DNA of 64,000 bases, taken from assembly GCA_002435785.1 (NCBI GenBank), contig DIUC01000066.1, positions 84,027 through 148,026 on the forward strand, in the 5' to 3' direction. Below, piece by piece: positions 1 to 8,245 of this stretch. The notes under the pieces are model-generated. The model saw only the letters and a list, made by a program, of their open reading frames with translations, was not told the origin of the DNA and ran no database searches. The DNA comes from Saprospiraceae bacterium UBA6168 (lineage in GTDB: Bacteria > Bacteroidota > Bacteroidia > Chitinophagales > Saprospiraceae). Each line of letters opens with the position of its first letter. Within the stretch, counting starts at the first letter, position 1. The position numbers and the translations under genes were made by a program.

Positions 1-191
1 ACCACGAAGATGGCGGCCAGCATGATGATAAAATCGCTGCCGAATCCTGAAAACGCCTCGGTGGGCGTGAGGATGCCCAGCATGGTGAGCACGAGCAGTA
101 GTCCAATGGTGATGACGTCCACTGGAATTTTTTCCGTGGCAAAGAGTGCCACAGCGACGACGAGCAAACCTAAGACTAATGCTATTTCCAT
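1..191 (-). CDS. SLC13/DASS family permease, N-terminal part (cut by the window edge)
   Basis: Only the first 63 codons are present; the gene continues beyond position 1. The reverse strand from the ATG at 189-191 begins MEIALVLGLLVVAVALFATE, then a short polar turn (KIPVD), a second hydrophobic stretch, and the segment LTPTEAFSGFGSDFI. A start made of two membrane segments followed by a TPxEAFxGFG motif is typical of SLC13-type sodium-coupled anion permeases, many of which also carry TrkA-C domains. The substrate cannot be told from this fragment. A possible -7 element lies at 209-216. Confidence 0.75.
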   Translation of the reverse strand, partial: MEIALVLGLLVVAVALFATEKIPVDVITIGLLLVLTMLGILTPTEAFSGFGSDFIIMLAAIFV

Positions 192-208
192 CGGCGGTGT
201 GTTTTGGA

Positions 209-216
209 CAAAGGTA
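209..216 (-). promoter_or_regulatory. Possible -7 element for the SLC13 permease
   Basis: On the minus strand this reads TACCTTTG, an exact match to the Bacteroidota -7 consensus TAnnTTTG, 17 bases upstream of the permease ATG. A TTTG on the same strand at 233-236 could be a -33 box, but its 16-base spacing is shorter than the usual 19-21. Confidence 0.35.
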
Positions 217-479
217 TAAAAATCAGGTGGCGCAAAACCCAGAAGCTGTTTCAACTTCGTTTTGGCGGGTTTCACCGATATTGATTGGCGAAAGTGTTGG
301 ATGGGGGCAGCTTTGTACCGTTCACTAACTGCCGATTGGCGAGAACTTGAAGGAGGGATTGTTGGAAAAATTGAGCCGTAATAAACCTGGATAGTGCAAC
401 TTTGGTGCAACAAGCATCAGTCCGCCTTGTCATTCCACATCACAATTTGAACTTTAAAACGAGCGAAAAATCCATTTCC

Positions 480-1355
480 ATGTTGAAAAAACTATTCCTC
501 CCCGCATTTATCCTCTTCCATTTCACTACCAATGCCCAAACTGCGAGCGACGACCAAGCCGCTGTTATCGCCACCATCCAGCGTATGTTCGATGCGATGC
601 GGGCGGGCGACAGCACCCTTCTCCGCTCCACTTTCGACCCATCGGCGAGGATGCAAACGGCCATCACCAACAAGGAAGGCAAGCCATTGCTGCTCCACGA
701 AACGGTCGGCGAGTTCGCCACGGCCGTCGGGACGCTGCACCCGGAGGTCTGGGACGAGCGCATCTGGAGCTACGACGTGCGGGTGGATGGCCGGCTCGCT
801 ACTGCTTGGACGGAATATACCTTCTTTTTGGGTGCAAAAATGTCGCATTGCGGCGTCAACGCCTTCCAACTTTTCAAAGGTGAAAATGGATGGAAAATCA
901 CGCAAATTACCGACACCCGCCGCCGTGAGGATTGCCAGACAGAGGTAAACCCTGACCTATCCGCCATCCACCTACTCATGGACGCATGGCACCACGCCGC
1001 CGCCGTCGCCGACGAGGACAAGTTCTTCGGAAGCATGACCGCCGACGGAATTTACCTCGGCACCGACGCCAGCGAGCGCTGGCTCAGGGACGAAATGAAG
1101 GATTGGTCAAAAAAATATTTCGAGCGGGAAAGCGCCTGGGCCTTCACCGCCCACGACCGCCGGGTTTATTTTTCGGCCAACGGCCAAATGGCGTGGTTCG
1201 AGGAACTGCTGGACACTTGGATGGGGCCGTGCCGGGGCAGTGGGGTGCTGCAAAAGACTCCTGAAGGCTGGAAAATCCGCCACTACAATCTCGCCGTGGC
1301 GGTGTCGAATGAGGTAGTTAACGAGTATATAAAGATGTTGCCGAAGGGGAAGTAA
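480..1355 (+). CDS. Exported protein with two NTF2/SnoaL-like domains
   Basis: The frame is open from 402, but the ATG at 480 begins MLKKLFLPAFILFHFTTNAQ, a clear signal peptide with likely cleavage after NAQ, so I start there (291 residues). Residues about 25-150 and 160-285 look like two successive NTF2-like (SnoaL/DUF4440-type) cone folds. Each begins with an amphipathic helix (AAVIATIQRMFDAMRAGD and SAIHLLMDAWHHAAAVAD), continues with strands rich in aromatic residues, and contains a GWKI strand. Such domains bind small ligands or act as non-enzymatic sensors; no catalytic residues can be assigned. The gene stands alone between the SLC13 permease (divergent) and an AAA_14 ATPase. The fold is moderately certain and the function unknown. 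Confidence 0.7.
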   Translation: MLKKLFLPAFILFHFTTNAQTASDDQAAVIATIQRMFDAMRAGDSTLLRSTFDPSARMQTAITNKEGKPLLLHETVGEFATAVGTLHPEVWDERIWSYDVRVDGRLATAWTEYTFFLGAKMSHCGVNAFQLFKGENGWKITQITDTRRREDCQTEVNPDLSAIHLLMDAWHHAAAVADEDKFFGSMTADGIYLGTDASERWLRDEMKDWSKKYFERESAWAFTAHDRRVYFSANGQMAWFEELLDTWMGPCRGSGVLQKTPEGWKIRHYNLAVAVSNEVVNEYIKMLPKGK

Positions 1356-1364
1356 ACTCCCTTT

Positions 1365-1450
1365 TCGGTTACTAAAATTTAAACTTCACTCATTTTTTCG
1401 ATTACTAAAATTTAAAAATTTGGTTTATTTTTGCCTACTAAAAATAAAAG
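1365..1450 (+). repeat. Three phased A+T-rich direct repeats before the first AAA_14 gene
   Basis: The core TACTAAAA occurs at 1370, 1403 and 1436, exactly 33 bases apart, which is about three helical turns. The first two copies share TTACTAAAATTTAAA (1369-1383 and 1402-1416), with TCG at 1365-1367 and 1398-1400. The third copy is TACTAAAAATAAAA (1436-1449) and overlaps the 5' end of the coding frame. A perfect -7 element (TATTTTTG, 1426-1433) lies between copies two and three. This arrangement suits an operator array bound by a regulator or by the ATPase itself. Confidence 0.6.
1426..1433 (+). promoter_or_regulatory. -7 promoter element of the first AAA_14 ATPase gene
   Basis: TATTTTTG matches TAnnTTTG exactly and is framed by the phased repeats. 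It overlaps the first possible start codon (TTG at 1431), so transcription should begin near 1438-1442. Translation would then begin at a later codon such as TTG 1452 or TTG 1467, or the transcript has almost no leader. Confidence 0.5.
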
Positions 1451-2789
1451 ATTGTATCATAAAAGATTGATAGACAAGTATTTAGATGATTGGAAGGCAG
1501 CGGCCAACCGTAAGCCATTGCTACTCCGTGGAGCGAGGCAGGTTGGGAAGTCTTCGGCGGTGCAACAGTTGGCATCGCAATTCGAGCATTTTGTAGAAGT
1601 CAACTTTGAAGAAAACCCCAACCTGAAAACCCTGTTCGCTACCGACCTTGACCCGGTTCGCATTGCCGACCACCTTTCTGTTTTCTTTGGGAAACCCATC
1701 GTGCCGGGCAAGACCCTATTGTTTTTTGATGAGGTTCAGGCTTGCCCTTCTGCCATTTCGTCCCTTCGATTTTTTTATGAAAAAACACCCGAACTGCATG
1801 TGGTTGCGGCGGGGTCGCTACTGGAATTTGCCCTGTTGTCGTTGCCTTCCTATGGCGTAGGCAGGGTTCGGTCGTTGTTCATGTACCCTTTTTCCTTTGA
1901 TGAATTTTTGGAAGCAATTGGTGAGCAACGCCTGTTGGAAGCCAAGCGAAATGCTGGGATTGAAAACCCACTGCCCGAAATTTTACACCAAAAATTGTTG
2001 GATTGTTTGAAAACCTTCCTGCTAACGGGCGGAATGCCGGAGGCCGTGGCGAAGTATGCAACCAACCGGCAACTGCTGGATACACAACTGGTTTTGGACG
2101 ACCTGTACGTTGCGTTTCAAGCTGATTTTACGAAGTATAAAAACACGGTACCGCCTACCCGCTTGGTAGAGGTTCTTGGGTCGGTGGTGCAGCAAGCGGG
2201 TGGAAAATTCATGTATAGCAAGGCATCCGCAACGTCCAACCATAGCCAAATCAAGGAGGCACTGGAACTGCTCACAATGGCTGGCTTGGTGTTGCCCGTG
2301 ACGCACACTGCTGCCAATGGCATACCGCCCGGTGCAGAAACAGACCCTAAAAAACGGAAAATGCTGTTGATTGACACAGGTCTTTTTCAACGTATTTTGG
2401 GGTTAAAACTCTCCGATTTCTTGTTCGACCCCGCTGCCCCGCTGGTCAACAAAGGCGTGATTGCCGAGCAGTTCTGGGGCTTGGAGTACCTGAAATACGG
2501 CTCGCCATGGTCGCCGCCTTCCTTGTACTATTGGCACAGGGAGTCGCCCAATGCCAATGCCGAGGTGGACTACGTGGTGCAAGTAGGCGCTGACCTGCTG
2601 CCCGTCGAGGTAAAATCATCGGGGAAGGGAACCATGCAAAGCCTACGGCAATTTTTGAAGGAGAAGGACAAGCCATTTGGGTACCGTTTTTCCCTCGAAA
2701 ACTTCTCGGCATACAGTGACATAAAGTCTTTCCCACTTTATGCCGTGTCCAATTTGGTATTGCCCACCCTAAAAGCGGTTGATAAATAA
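1431..2789 (+). CDS. AAA_14/DUF4143 family ATPase
   Basis: This two-domain protein of up to 452 residues consists of a P-loop AAA_14 domain followed by a C-terminal DUF4143 domain. The P-loop is LLLRGARQVGKSSAV (about residues 30-44), the Walker B segment is TLLFFDEVQACP, and the sensor strand is ELHVVAAGSLLEFAL. The C-terminal part has the family's YYWHRESPNANAEVDYVV and LLPVEVKSSGKG stretch, which resembles a restriction-endonuclease-like (PD-D/ExK) core. These ATPases are abundant in Bacteroidota and anaerobes, and their function is not established. No ATG opens the frame: TTG 1431, 1452 and 1467 are candidates, and promoter placement favours one of the later two. The gene converges on the globin gene, with 2 bases between the stop codons. 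Confidence 0.85.
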   Translation: MPTKNKRLYHKRLIDKYLDDWKAAANRKPLLLRGARQVGKSSAVQQLASQFEHFVEVNFEENPNLKTLFATDLDPVRIADHLSVFFGKPIVPGKTLLFFDEVQACPSAISSLRFFYEKTPELHVVAAGSLLEFALLSLPSYGVGRVRSLFMYPFSFDEFLEAIGEQRLLEAKRNAGIENPLPEILHQKLLDCLKTFLLTGGMPEAVAKYATNRQLLDTQLVLDDLYVAFQADFTKYKNTVPPTRLVEVLGSVVQQAGGKFMYSKASATSNHSQIKEALELLTMAGLVLPVTHTAANGIPPGAETDPKKRKMLLIDTGLFQRILGLKLSDFLFDPAAPLVNKGVIAEQFWGLEYLKYGSPWSPPSLYYWHRESPNANAEVDYVVQVGADLLPVEVKSSGKGTMQSLRQFLKEKDKPFGYRFSLENFSAYSDIKSFPLYAVSNLVLPTLKAVDK

Positions 2790-2791
2790 TT

Positions 2792-3193
2792 TCACGCAGC
2801 CAACATCTTCCCCGCAATAATCCCATAACACGCCGCCCAAGCTGCTGCTGTCTCCTCATTCCAGTCGCTGCCGAGGCCCTTTTCCAACGTCCATAGTAGG
2901 GCGCTCCCTACCATCGCATAATGTTTGGGCAAGACACCATAGCCAACATGGCGCTTGGCCATGTCCGTGATTTCTTGCTCCAAGCTCCCGATATTGTCCA
3001 ACCTTGCCACCATCGCCGACAGCATGTCAATCAGCTTTTTGTACTGCTCGTCCATCTGCTTTGGGAACATCCGCCGCAGCTCCGGGTGGTCGAAGAACAG
3101 TTTGCTGTAAAAGGTGTCCGCTACCAATTCCGGCGGGAGGTCCCGCAGCAAGCGCCAGCTATTTTTGACGAGGTTTATTTGCGATGTTGTCAT
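2792..3193 (-). CDS. Single-domain globin
   Basis: This 133-residue haem protein has the length and pattern of bacterial single-domain globins related to Vitreoscilla haemoglobin and the flavohaemoglobin globin domain. It starts TSQINLVKNSWRLLRDLP, has helix C/CD residues FFDHPELRRMFP, and has the proximal histidine in KRHVGYGVLPKHYAMVG, aligned with the VKHCQAGV...HYPIVG segment of that family. No FAD/NAD reductase domain follows, so reduction would need another protein. The likely role is binding O2 or NO. It lies 90 bases downstream of the LytTR regulator on the same strand, so it may be the last gene of that operon or have its own promoter within the 8-bp repeat tract just upstream of its ATG. 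Confidence 0.88.
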   Translation of the reverse strand: MTTSQINLVKNSWRLLRDLPPELVADTFYSKLFFDHPELRRMFPKQMDEQYKKLIDMLSAMVARLDNIGSLEQEITDMAKRHVGYGVLPKHYAMVGSALLWTLEKGLGSDWNEETAAAWAACYGIIAGKMLAA

Positions 3194-3195
3194 TG

Positions 3196-3243
3196 CTGTA
3201 TTGTTGTATTGTTGTATTGTTGTATTGCTATATTGTTGTCGTG
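3196..3243. repeat. 8-bp tandem repeat directly upstream of the globin ATG
   Basis: Six tandem 8-mers cover 3196-3243 on the plus strand: CTGTATTG, TTGTATTG three times, CTATATTG and TTGTCGTG. On the gene's strand they form a CAATACAA-type tract that begins 3 bases upstream of the globin start codon and fills the place where the leader and promoter should be. Copy number could change by replication slippage and alter expression. Confidence 0.8.
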
Positions 3244-3283
3244 ATGCGGGTAACCATTCAACGATTTAGCAATTCAACAATTT

Positions 3284-4057
3284 TCACCTATCAAACCATT
3301 TTTTAAACGCCGGTGCCTTCTCCCTGCTCACGTCCACTTCCATCTTGGGGGGGGCTTTCAGCGTCAGCGTCAGCTTCTGGTTTTCGTGCGGCTTCACGCT
3401 CTGGATGGCGTCAATATGGACGATGCACTGTCGGTTGGCCCGGTAAAAAACCTTGGGGTCGAGCAGCTCTTCCACTTCTTCGAGGGTATTGTAGTCGAGC
3501 ATGTACTTGTCGCCGCCAAAAGTGTGGATATAGTTCAGGCTGTCCCGCAAGAAACACGCAACATCTTTCGTGTTCACCGGTATCCAAGTGTTGCGGACGC
3601 TGACGATGAACTTTTCCTTGAAAACAGGCCCACCAGCAAGGGGTGCTTGCAGTGTTTTCAGCAAATCCTGGAAGTTGGTAGGCGGCTTGTTTTGGGTGTC
3701 CACCTGTCGGCGAAATTTTTCAATGGCCCTTGCAAGGTCCTCATTGTCAATGGGTTTGAGCAAATAATCAATCCCGTTGACCTTGAAGGCACGGAGGGCA
3801 TACTCGTCGTAAGCCGTGGTGAAAATGACCGGACAGCCTAACTCGAAATGCTCGAATAGCTCGAAGCTCACCCCGTCGCTCAACTGGATGTCCATGAACA
3901 GCAGGTCGGGCTCGGCATTTTGCAAAAACCACTTTTTGGCGGTTTTGAGGCTCGGCAGCACCTCTACGATTTTCACGTCGTCAGCTACCGCTGCGATTTT
4001 GGCTTGCAGCTCACGGGCGATGAGGGATTCATCTTCGATAATAACTGCTTTTATCAT
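3284..4057 (-). CDS. LytTR-family response regulator
   Basis: A 257-residue cytoplasmic regulator. The N-terminal receiver domain (residues 1-120) has the acidic pocket IIEDE (E8, D9), the phospho-acceptor D56 in LLFMDIQLSDG, the conserved Thr in VIFTTAYDEYA and Lys in YLLKPI. After a linker, the C-terminal LytTR DNA-binding domain (about 150-257) has KFIVSVRNTWIPV, the motif YIHTFGGDKYMLDYN and VFYRANRQCIVHIDAI. It is the cognate partner of the propeller kinase encoded immediately upstream on the same strand, with 105 bases between them. LytTR proteins bind direct repeats near target promoters; the targets here are unknown, and the downstream globin gene is one candidate. Confidence 0.93.
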   Translation of the reverse strand: MIKAVIIEDESLIARELQAKIAAVADDVKIVEVLPSLKTAKKWFLQNAEPDLLFMDIQLSDGVSFELFEHFELGCPVIFTTAYDEYALRAFKVNGIDYLLKPIDNEDLARAIEKFRRQVDTQNKPPTNFQDLLKTLQAPLAGGPVFKEKFIVSVRNTWIPVNTKDVACFLRDSLNYIHTFGGDKYMLDYNTLEEVEELLDPKVFYRANRQCIVHIDAIQSVKPHENQKLTLTLKAPPKMEVDVSREKAPAFKKWFDR

Positions 4058-4082
4058 GACATCAAATTTTCAGTGAAGGATT

Positions 4083-4154
4083 GGAAAGCCCGAAGGGATT
4101 TCTAAGCCTGAACGAGTTGATGCTGACCTGGCTTAGACATCCCTTAGGGCTTTC
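4083..4154. repeat. Long inverted repeat between the kinase and its regulator
   Basis: Arms 4083-4108 and 4129-4154 are 26 bases each, pair at 23 of 26 positions, and enclose a 20-base loop. They contain AAGCCC, AGGGAT and CTAAGCC blocks. The element sits in the 105-base gap between the two-component genes. As RNA it would form a strong stem that could partly block transcription or protect the 3' end of the kinase message. It has no U-run, so it is not a classical terminator. Confidence 0.75.
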
Positions 4155-4162
4155 TAAGCCGT

Positions 4163-7100
4163 TCAAATCAACGGTATTTTTATCGTAAAAAACCCTTCGT
4201 CCTCCTTCGTCACGATGGGCATATCCGACAGGTATTTGTAAAATGATTGGAGGTTAGCAAGGCCCCGCTTGTTGCTCGTTTCCACGAATTTTTTTCGCTG
4301 TAAATTGTTCCGCACCACGAGGTAGCCAGCCTCTACAAAAACGTCCACAATCAGCGGTTCATCCTCGTCAATGATGTTGTGCTTGATGGCGTTTTCGAGG
4401 AGGTTTTGGAGCGTGACGGGGACTATTTTTCGGTGAAAATCTTCTTCGTCCACTTTGAAATTTACCTGCAAGCCCTCGCCAAACCTCGTTTTTTGCAGTT
4501 TCACAAAAGCCTCCCCAAACTTCAATTCCTCCACCAGCGGCACCACCTCCCGCTCGCTGCTTTTCAGAATGTAGCGGTAGGTTTTGCTCAGGCTGTCGAG
4601 GAAGCTGGCGGCGGACTTGGGGTCTATGTTGATGAGGCTGCCGAGCGAGGTCAGCGAGTTGAAAAGGAAGTGGGGGTTGAGTTGCTGCTTGAGGCTCTCG
4701 TACTGCACGAGGGCCTTCTCTTTTTCGAGCAGTTGCGCCTTGCTTTTTAGCGCTGTCACCTGTTGTTTTTGCTGCTGGCGGTTGCGGAAATAGACGAGTG
4801 TCAAGGCCGTCATGGCGACCAGCATCAATGTCCAAAACCAGCCCGTTTTGTAAAACGCAACCTGCACCGTGAGCGGCACAGAGAGTGCCTCGGCGTCGAG
4901 CATTCCTTCCAGTTTTACCCTAAAAATATATCGCCCTGCGTCGATGTTCGTGTAGTTCACAAATTTTCGTTCACCTGCTTTAACCCATTGATTGTCAAAG
5001 CCTTCCAACTGGTATTCGTAGCGGGTAAGCTCTGGCGAGGAGAGGTCTAGGGCCGCAAATTCCAACGAGAAAAACCGCCCGTCAGTCGGCACAACCAGCT
5101 GCTGCGAAGGCGACAACTCACTGCCCCGGTACTGCTCCCGGTCGTTCACTTTGAAGGAGGTCAGCACGAGCGGAACCTTGTTGCTGACTGGACGGAGCGA
5201 ATCGGGGCTGAAGGTGTAGTACCCTTGCGCTGCTTTCAGGAACAGCCGCCCATCCCCCAATTTCCCGATACCAGAATGAGCGGTTGGCATCCCGTCCTTT
5301 TTTCCGAAAATGCTAATCTGCCCAGTTGATTTGTCCAAGCGGCACAGGTTGCTAGCGGCAGCCACCCATATTTTGCCACGGTCGTCCTCCATGCCATATA
5401 TGACATAATCGGTAGGCAGGCCATCGGTCATGGTGTATTTTTTGACCAACCGAGGCTGGTCGGCGGAGCAATCGAAAAGCAGCAGGCCCTGCTCCGTGCA
5501 AGCCCAAATATCCCCCTGCTTGTCGGTGAAATAATTGTTCATTCGCAAGGAGGCCAACTCGGTGGTTGTGTTGCCGTTGGCATCAAGGTAAACGAAGCGG
5601 TTTTCGTCAGCATTGAAATAGCCGTAGGCCGTTCTGTCGCGGCTGCCGAACCACGCCCTGCCCTTGCCATCGGTCCAGACTACGCCGACGACGTTGGTGG
5701 GGATGTCGCCCTCCATGTTTTCATCGGGCATAAAATGCGTCGTTTGGCCCGTGCGGGGGTCGTAGCGGAAAACACCGTACATAGCCGAGCCCATCCAGAT
5801 ATTTCCCTGCCCATCTTCGGTCATCGAGACGTAATAATTTGTTCCGATTTCCGGGTTAAAGACTGGCGGCTGGGACGGTATTTCGAGGCGCAGGGTTTGG
5901 GGGTTGAAGCGGTAGAGGATGTGCCGGCCAAGTACCCAGACCGTGCCGTCACGGGCTTGCAGGATGTCCCTTACCACACGGTGGCTTTCCTGAACACCGG
6001 GTTGTATTTTAAAGTCTGGGTAGGTTGTTTTACCAGTTTTCTTGTCAACCACCTGAAGTCCGTCGCCAGCGTGAAGGCCGATGAGACGAAATCGCCCCCC
6101 CCTATCATCCAGCAATGCTGTGATAAACGATTCCTCTTTCATGTCAAGCCGCTCTGACTTGACCGGGTTAAAATGGAACTGCCTTTCTTTGAATTGGATG
6201 CGGAGCAATTGGCCGTTATGGGTTAGCCAAATATTGCCCTGTTTGTCAACGCAGGTATGCCCCGTTGCGCCCTTGGGAAAGGCTGGGTAGTTCACGTCGT
6301 CGTTGGCCAAAAAGGTGAACTTCTCCGTTTTTTTGTTGAAAATGCCAAGGCCCTGGTCACCGCTGGCAATCCAAAATTCATCCTTGCTTTTTGGGGCAAT
6401 GCTGTTGACAACGTTGACGGCATCGGGCTGGGGAGCGTTCTCAACAAGTAGGAATTGTTTCCACTCGCCCGTTTTGCGATGGAAACGCCGCAGCCCGCTC
6501 CCCCAGCCGCCCACCCAAAGCCAGTCACCATCAGGGATAATGCCGTATGCTTGGTTTTGTCGGAACCCATTTGTCGCTTTTCCTTCAAATCGGTGCGGTG
6601 TGGCCAGCCCCGTTTTCGGGTCAAAATCGTATAGGTCGGCGGAGGTGGCGCACCAAAGCAGGCCATTTTCATCTTGCCAAAAATTTTGGGCGGTGTTGTA
6701 GCTCGGCAACTCCTCCGGGGTCAGGTGCGGGGCAGTTTGGGCGGTCACAAGGTCGTAGGTTTTGAACTCGCCAGTTTCTGGGTTCAGTTGCACAAGACCG
6801 TACCCGGTTACCCCAATCCAAACCTTGTTGTCCCGGTCAAAGAAAATACGGGTGACAGAGGCCGTCTTGATTTTCAGTTTTTCAGTGAAGGGGTAATTCC
6901 TGAACTTGCCAGTTTTTCGGTCGTACCGACTGACACCGCCTCGCGCCAGTCCCGCCCAGATATTCCCCTCGGCATCTTCCGAAATGCAGAGGGCAAAGTT
7001 TCTGGAGATGGTCTCGGGATTGCCCGGTTCGTTGCGGAAATACTTGAACGTATGCCCGTCGAACCGCACCAACCCTTCCCGGGTGGCCAGCCAAAGAAAG

Positions 7101-7258
7101 CCTTTGCTGTCCTGGAAAATATCCACCAAACTGGTGATGTGCAGCCCATTGCCTTCCCCAAAATAAGTCGTGGAAAGGAGTTGCCCCTGGGCAAAACCCG
7201 AGGCTGCCCAAAACAAAAGGCAGCAGTAAATTGACCATTTTATGAATAGTTGGCGCAT
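4163..7258 (-). CDS. Regulator-propeller (Reg_prop/Y_Y_Y) LytS-type histidine kinase
   Basis: The frame is open from 7447, but the ATG at 7258 begins MRQLFIKWSIYCCLLFWAAS followed by GFAQG, a signal peptide, so the protein has 1031 residues. After it come some fourteen short repeats of the Reg_prop type (for example DSKGFLWLATREGLVRFDG, EGNIWAGLARGGVSRYD, QGNIWMGSAMYGVFRYD), expected to form two seven-bladed periplasmic propellers. A Y_Y_Y domain (YEYQLEGFDNQWV) precedes one membrane helix (WFWTLMLVAMTALTLVYF). The cytoplasmic His_kinase domain carries H863 in LNPHFLFNSL and an ATPase domain with the N-box NLLENAIKHN. Unlike SusR-type hybrids it has no receiver or AraC domain; the output goes to the separate LytTR regulator. 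The ligand is unknown. Confidence 0.93.
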   Translation of the reverse strand: MRQLFIKWSIYCCLLFWAASGFAQGQLLSTTYFGEGNGLHITSLVDIFQDSKGFLWLATREGLVRFDGHTFKYFRNEPGNPETISRNFALCISEDAEGNIWAGLARGGVSRYDRKTGKFRNYPFTEKLKIKTASVTRIFFDRDNKVWIGVTGYGLVQLNPETGEFKTYDLVTAQTAPHLTPEELPSYNTAQNFWQDENGLLWCATSADLYDFDPKTGLATPHRFEGKATNGFRQNQAYGIIPDGDWLWVGGWGSGLRRFHRKTGEWKQFLLVENAPQPDAVNVVNSIAPKSKDEFWIASGDQGLGIFNKKTEKFTFLANDDVNYPAFPKGATGHTCVDKQGNIWLTHNGQLLRIQFKERQFHFNPVKSERLDMKEESFITALLDDRGGRFRLIGLHAGDGLQVVDKKTGKTTYPDFKIQPGVQESHRVVRDILQARDGTVWVLGRHILYRFNPQTLRLEIPSQPPVFNPEIGTNYYVSMTEDGQGNIWMGSAMYGVFRYDPRTGQTTHFMPDENMEGDIPTNVVGVVWTDGKGRAWFGSRDRTAYGYFNADENRFVYLDANGNTTTELASLRMNNYFTDKQGDIWACTEQGLLLFDCSADQPRLVKKYTMTDGLPTDYVIYGMEDDRGKIWVAAASNLCRLDKSTGQISIFGKKDGMPTAHSGIGKLGDGRLFLKAAQGYYTFSPDSLRPVSNKVPLVLTSFKVNDREQYRGSELSPSQQLVVPTDGRFFSLEFAALDLSSPELTRYEYQLEGFDNQWVKAGERKFVNYTNIDAGRYIFRVKLEGMLDAEALSVPLTVQVAFYKTGWFWTLMLVAMTALTLVYFRNRQQQKQQVTALKSKAQLLEKEKALVQYESLKQQLNPHFLFNSLTSLGSLINIDPKSAASFLDSLSKTYRYILKSSEREVVPLVEELKFGEAFVKLQKTRFGEGLQVNFKVDEEDFHRKIVPVTLQNLLENAIKHNIIDEDEPLIVDVFVEAGYLVVRNNLQRKKFVETSNKRGLANLQSFYKYLSDMPIVTKEDEGFFTIKIPLI

Positions 7259-7450
7259 GGTGCGAAAGTAGGGATTGGGCGGGATGGAGCCGCTTTTTTC
7301 TGCTTGAAGCGTGGTAAAATTGAAATGAGGCGGGGGTAATGATGATAAGGCGTTTTCACCGCAGCATGGCAACCTCCCCCCAAGAAAAAAACGCCAACGG
7401 AAACTGCGGGTAAGCCTCGGTGAATTTCTTGAATTTGTTGGTGGCAAATG

Positions 7451-7500
7451 AAAATTATCCGATAATTTTCATCTGAATCGAAAAATTATCGGATAATTTT
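7451..7500. promoter_or_regulatory. Two near-identical 19-bp palindromes, 31 bp apart
   Basis: Positions 7451-7469 read AAAATTATCCGATAATTTT and 7482-7500 read AAAATTATCGGATAATTTT. Each is a perfect palindrome around one central base, and the start-to-start distance of 31 bases is about three helical turns. They lie about 190 bases upstream of the kinase start codon and about 75 bases past the end of rloB. With no loop they would make poor RNA terminators, so a pair of protein-binding sites is more plausible. The rest of the 315-base spacer (7259-7573) holds no convincing gene. Confidence 0.65.
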
Positions 7501-7573
7501 TTGACGGACATTCAGCCCAATTCCATATTAATCACCATCTAATCCATCGCTGATAGTTTAATCTGTCCTGTGT

Positions 7574-8245
7574 TTACCCAATTTCTCTCAGCTTTTTCAC
7601 CAATTCGTGTACCCGTGTAGTCGGATTTTCTCTGGCAGGATTGCCTTGGGCGAGCATTTTCAACAATTTGGCAGCCCTTGAAATTGCAGCATTTTCATTA
7701 CCCTTTTCCTGTAATTTTCGATAAACGTTGGCGTCGCTCTTGTCGTAACCGCCCAATTTTTCTTTCAGGATTTCAATGTACCGATCTTTGTCAATGGGCG
7801 TTTCAAGCATTTGAAAGTGAAGCACGAACCACAACTCGAACAGCAGGTTGGAATAAGCTGCCCCAATGCGTTCCCGATTTGCTTTTTCAACCGCTGTGTT
7901 GAATCTTTCGGCGGGAAACTCGTCCTTGTCAAATACTGCCCAAACCTCGTCGAATGGTGGCTTGACCTTTTCGCTTTTCCGGGCTTCCCGAAGCCGAATA
8001 GCTTCATCTACCACGGCCATGGTGTTCGTGCCTTGTCCAGCAACCTCTACATGAACCGAGCGCCCGGGCAGGTCATTGAACAAAGCCCTGAAATAACTTG
8101 GCTCGGTCTGCGCTCCTTCCGTCACAATCAAAAAATATCTCAAGGGGTTTCTACGCCCGATTTTTGGTGGTTCGGGTTTTGACCTTAACTCCTTGCGGAA
8201 AGCCTCGAATTCAGATTTGTGCTTCAGGTTTTTCTTTTTTGCCAT
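7574..8245 (-). CDS. RloB-like Toprim-fold protein, partner of the adjacent ATPase
   Basis: This 223-residue basic protein matches the RloB family. The segment YFLIVTEGAQTEPSYFRAL (E43) and the strand VWAVFDKDEF (D106, D108) fit the Glu and Asp-x-Asp metal-binding motifs of Toprim nucleases, and the N-terminus is Lys/Arg-rich (MAKKKNLKHK). Its start lies inside the end of the upstream ATPase gene (35-base overlap), so the pair is translationally coupled. RloA and RloB were first named as genes linked to type I restriction loci. The arrangement of an AAA_15-type ATPase plus a Toprim protein parallels the PARIS (AriA/AriB) and OLD/Gabija defence systems. The nuclease role is inferred. Confidence 0.82.
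   Translation of the reverse strand: MAKKKNLKHKSEFEAFRKELRSKPEPPKIGRRNPLRYFLIVTEGAQTEPSYFRALFNDLPGRSVHVEVAGQGTNTMAVVDEAIRLREARKSEKVKPPFDEVWAVFDKDEFPAERFNTAVEKANRERIGAAYSNLLFELWFVLHFQMLETPIDKDRYIEILKEKLGGYDKSDANVYRKLQEKGNENAAISRAAKLLKMLAQGNPARENPTTRVHELVKKLREIG

Noticed and set aside
7259..7447. N-terminal extension of the propeller kinase
   Set aside because: The extra 63 residues are basic and unstructured and would bury the clear signal peptide that starts at 7258.
7451..7500. Rho-independent terminator of rloAB
   Set aside because: The palindromes have a single central base and only A/T-rich arms, so the hairpins would be weak; operator sites fit better.
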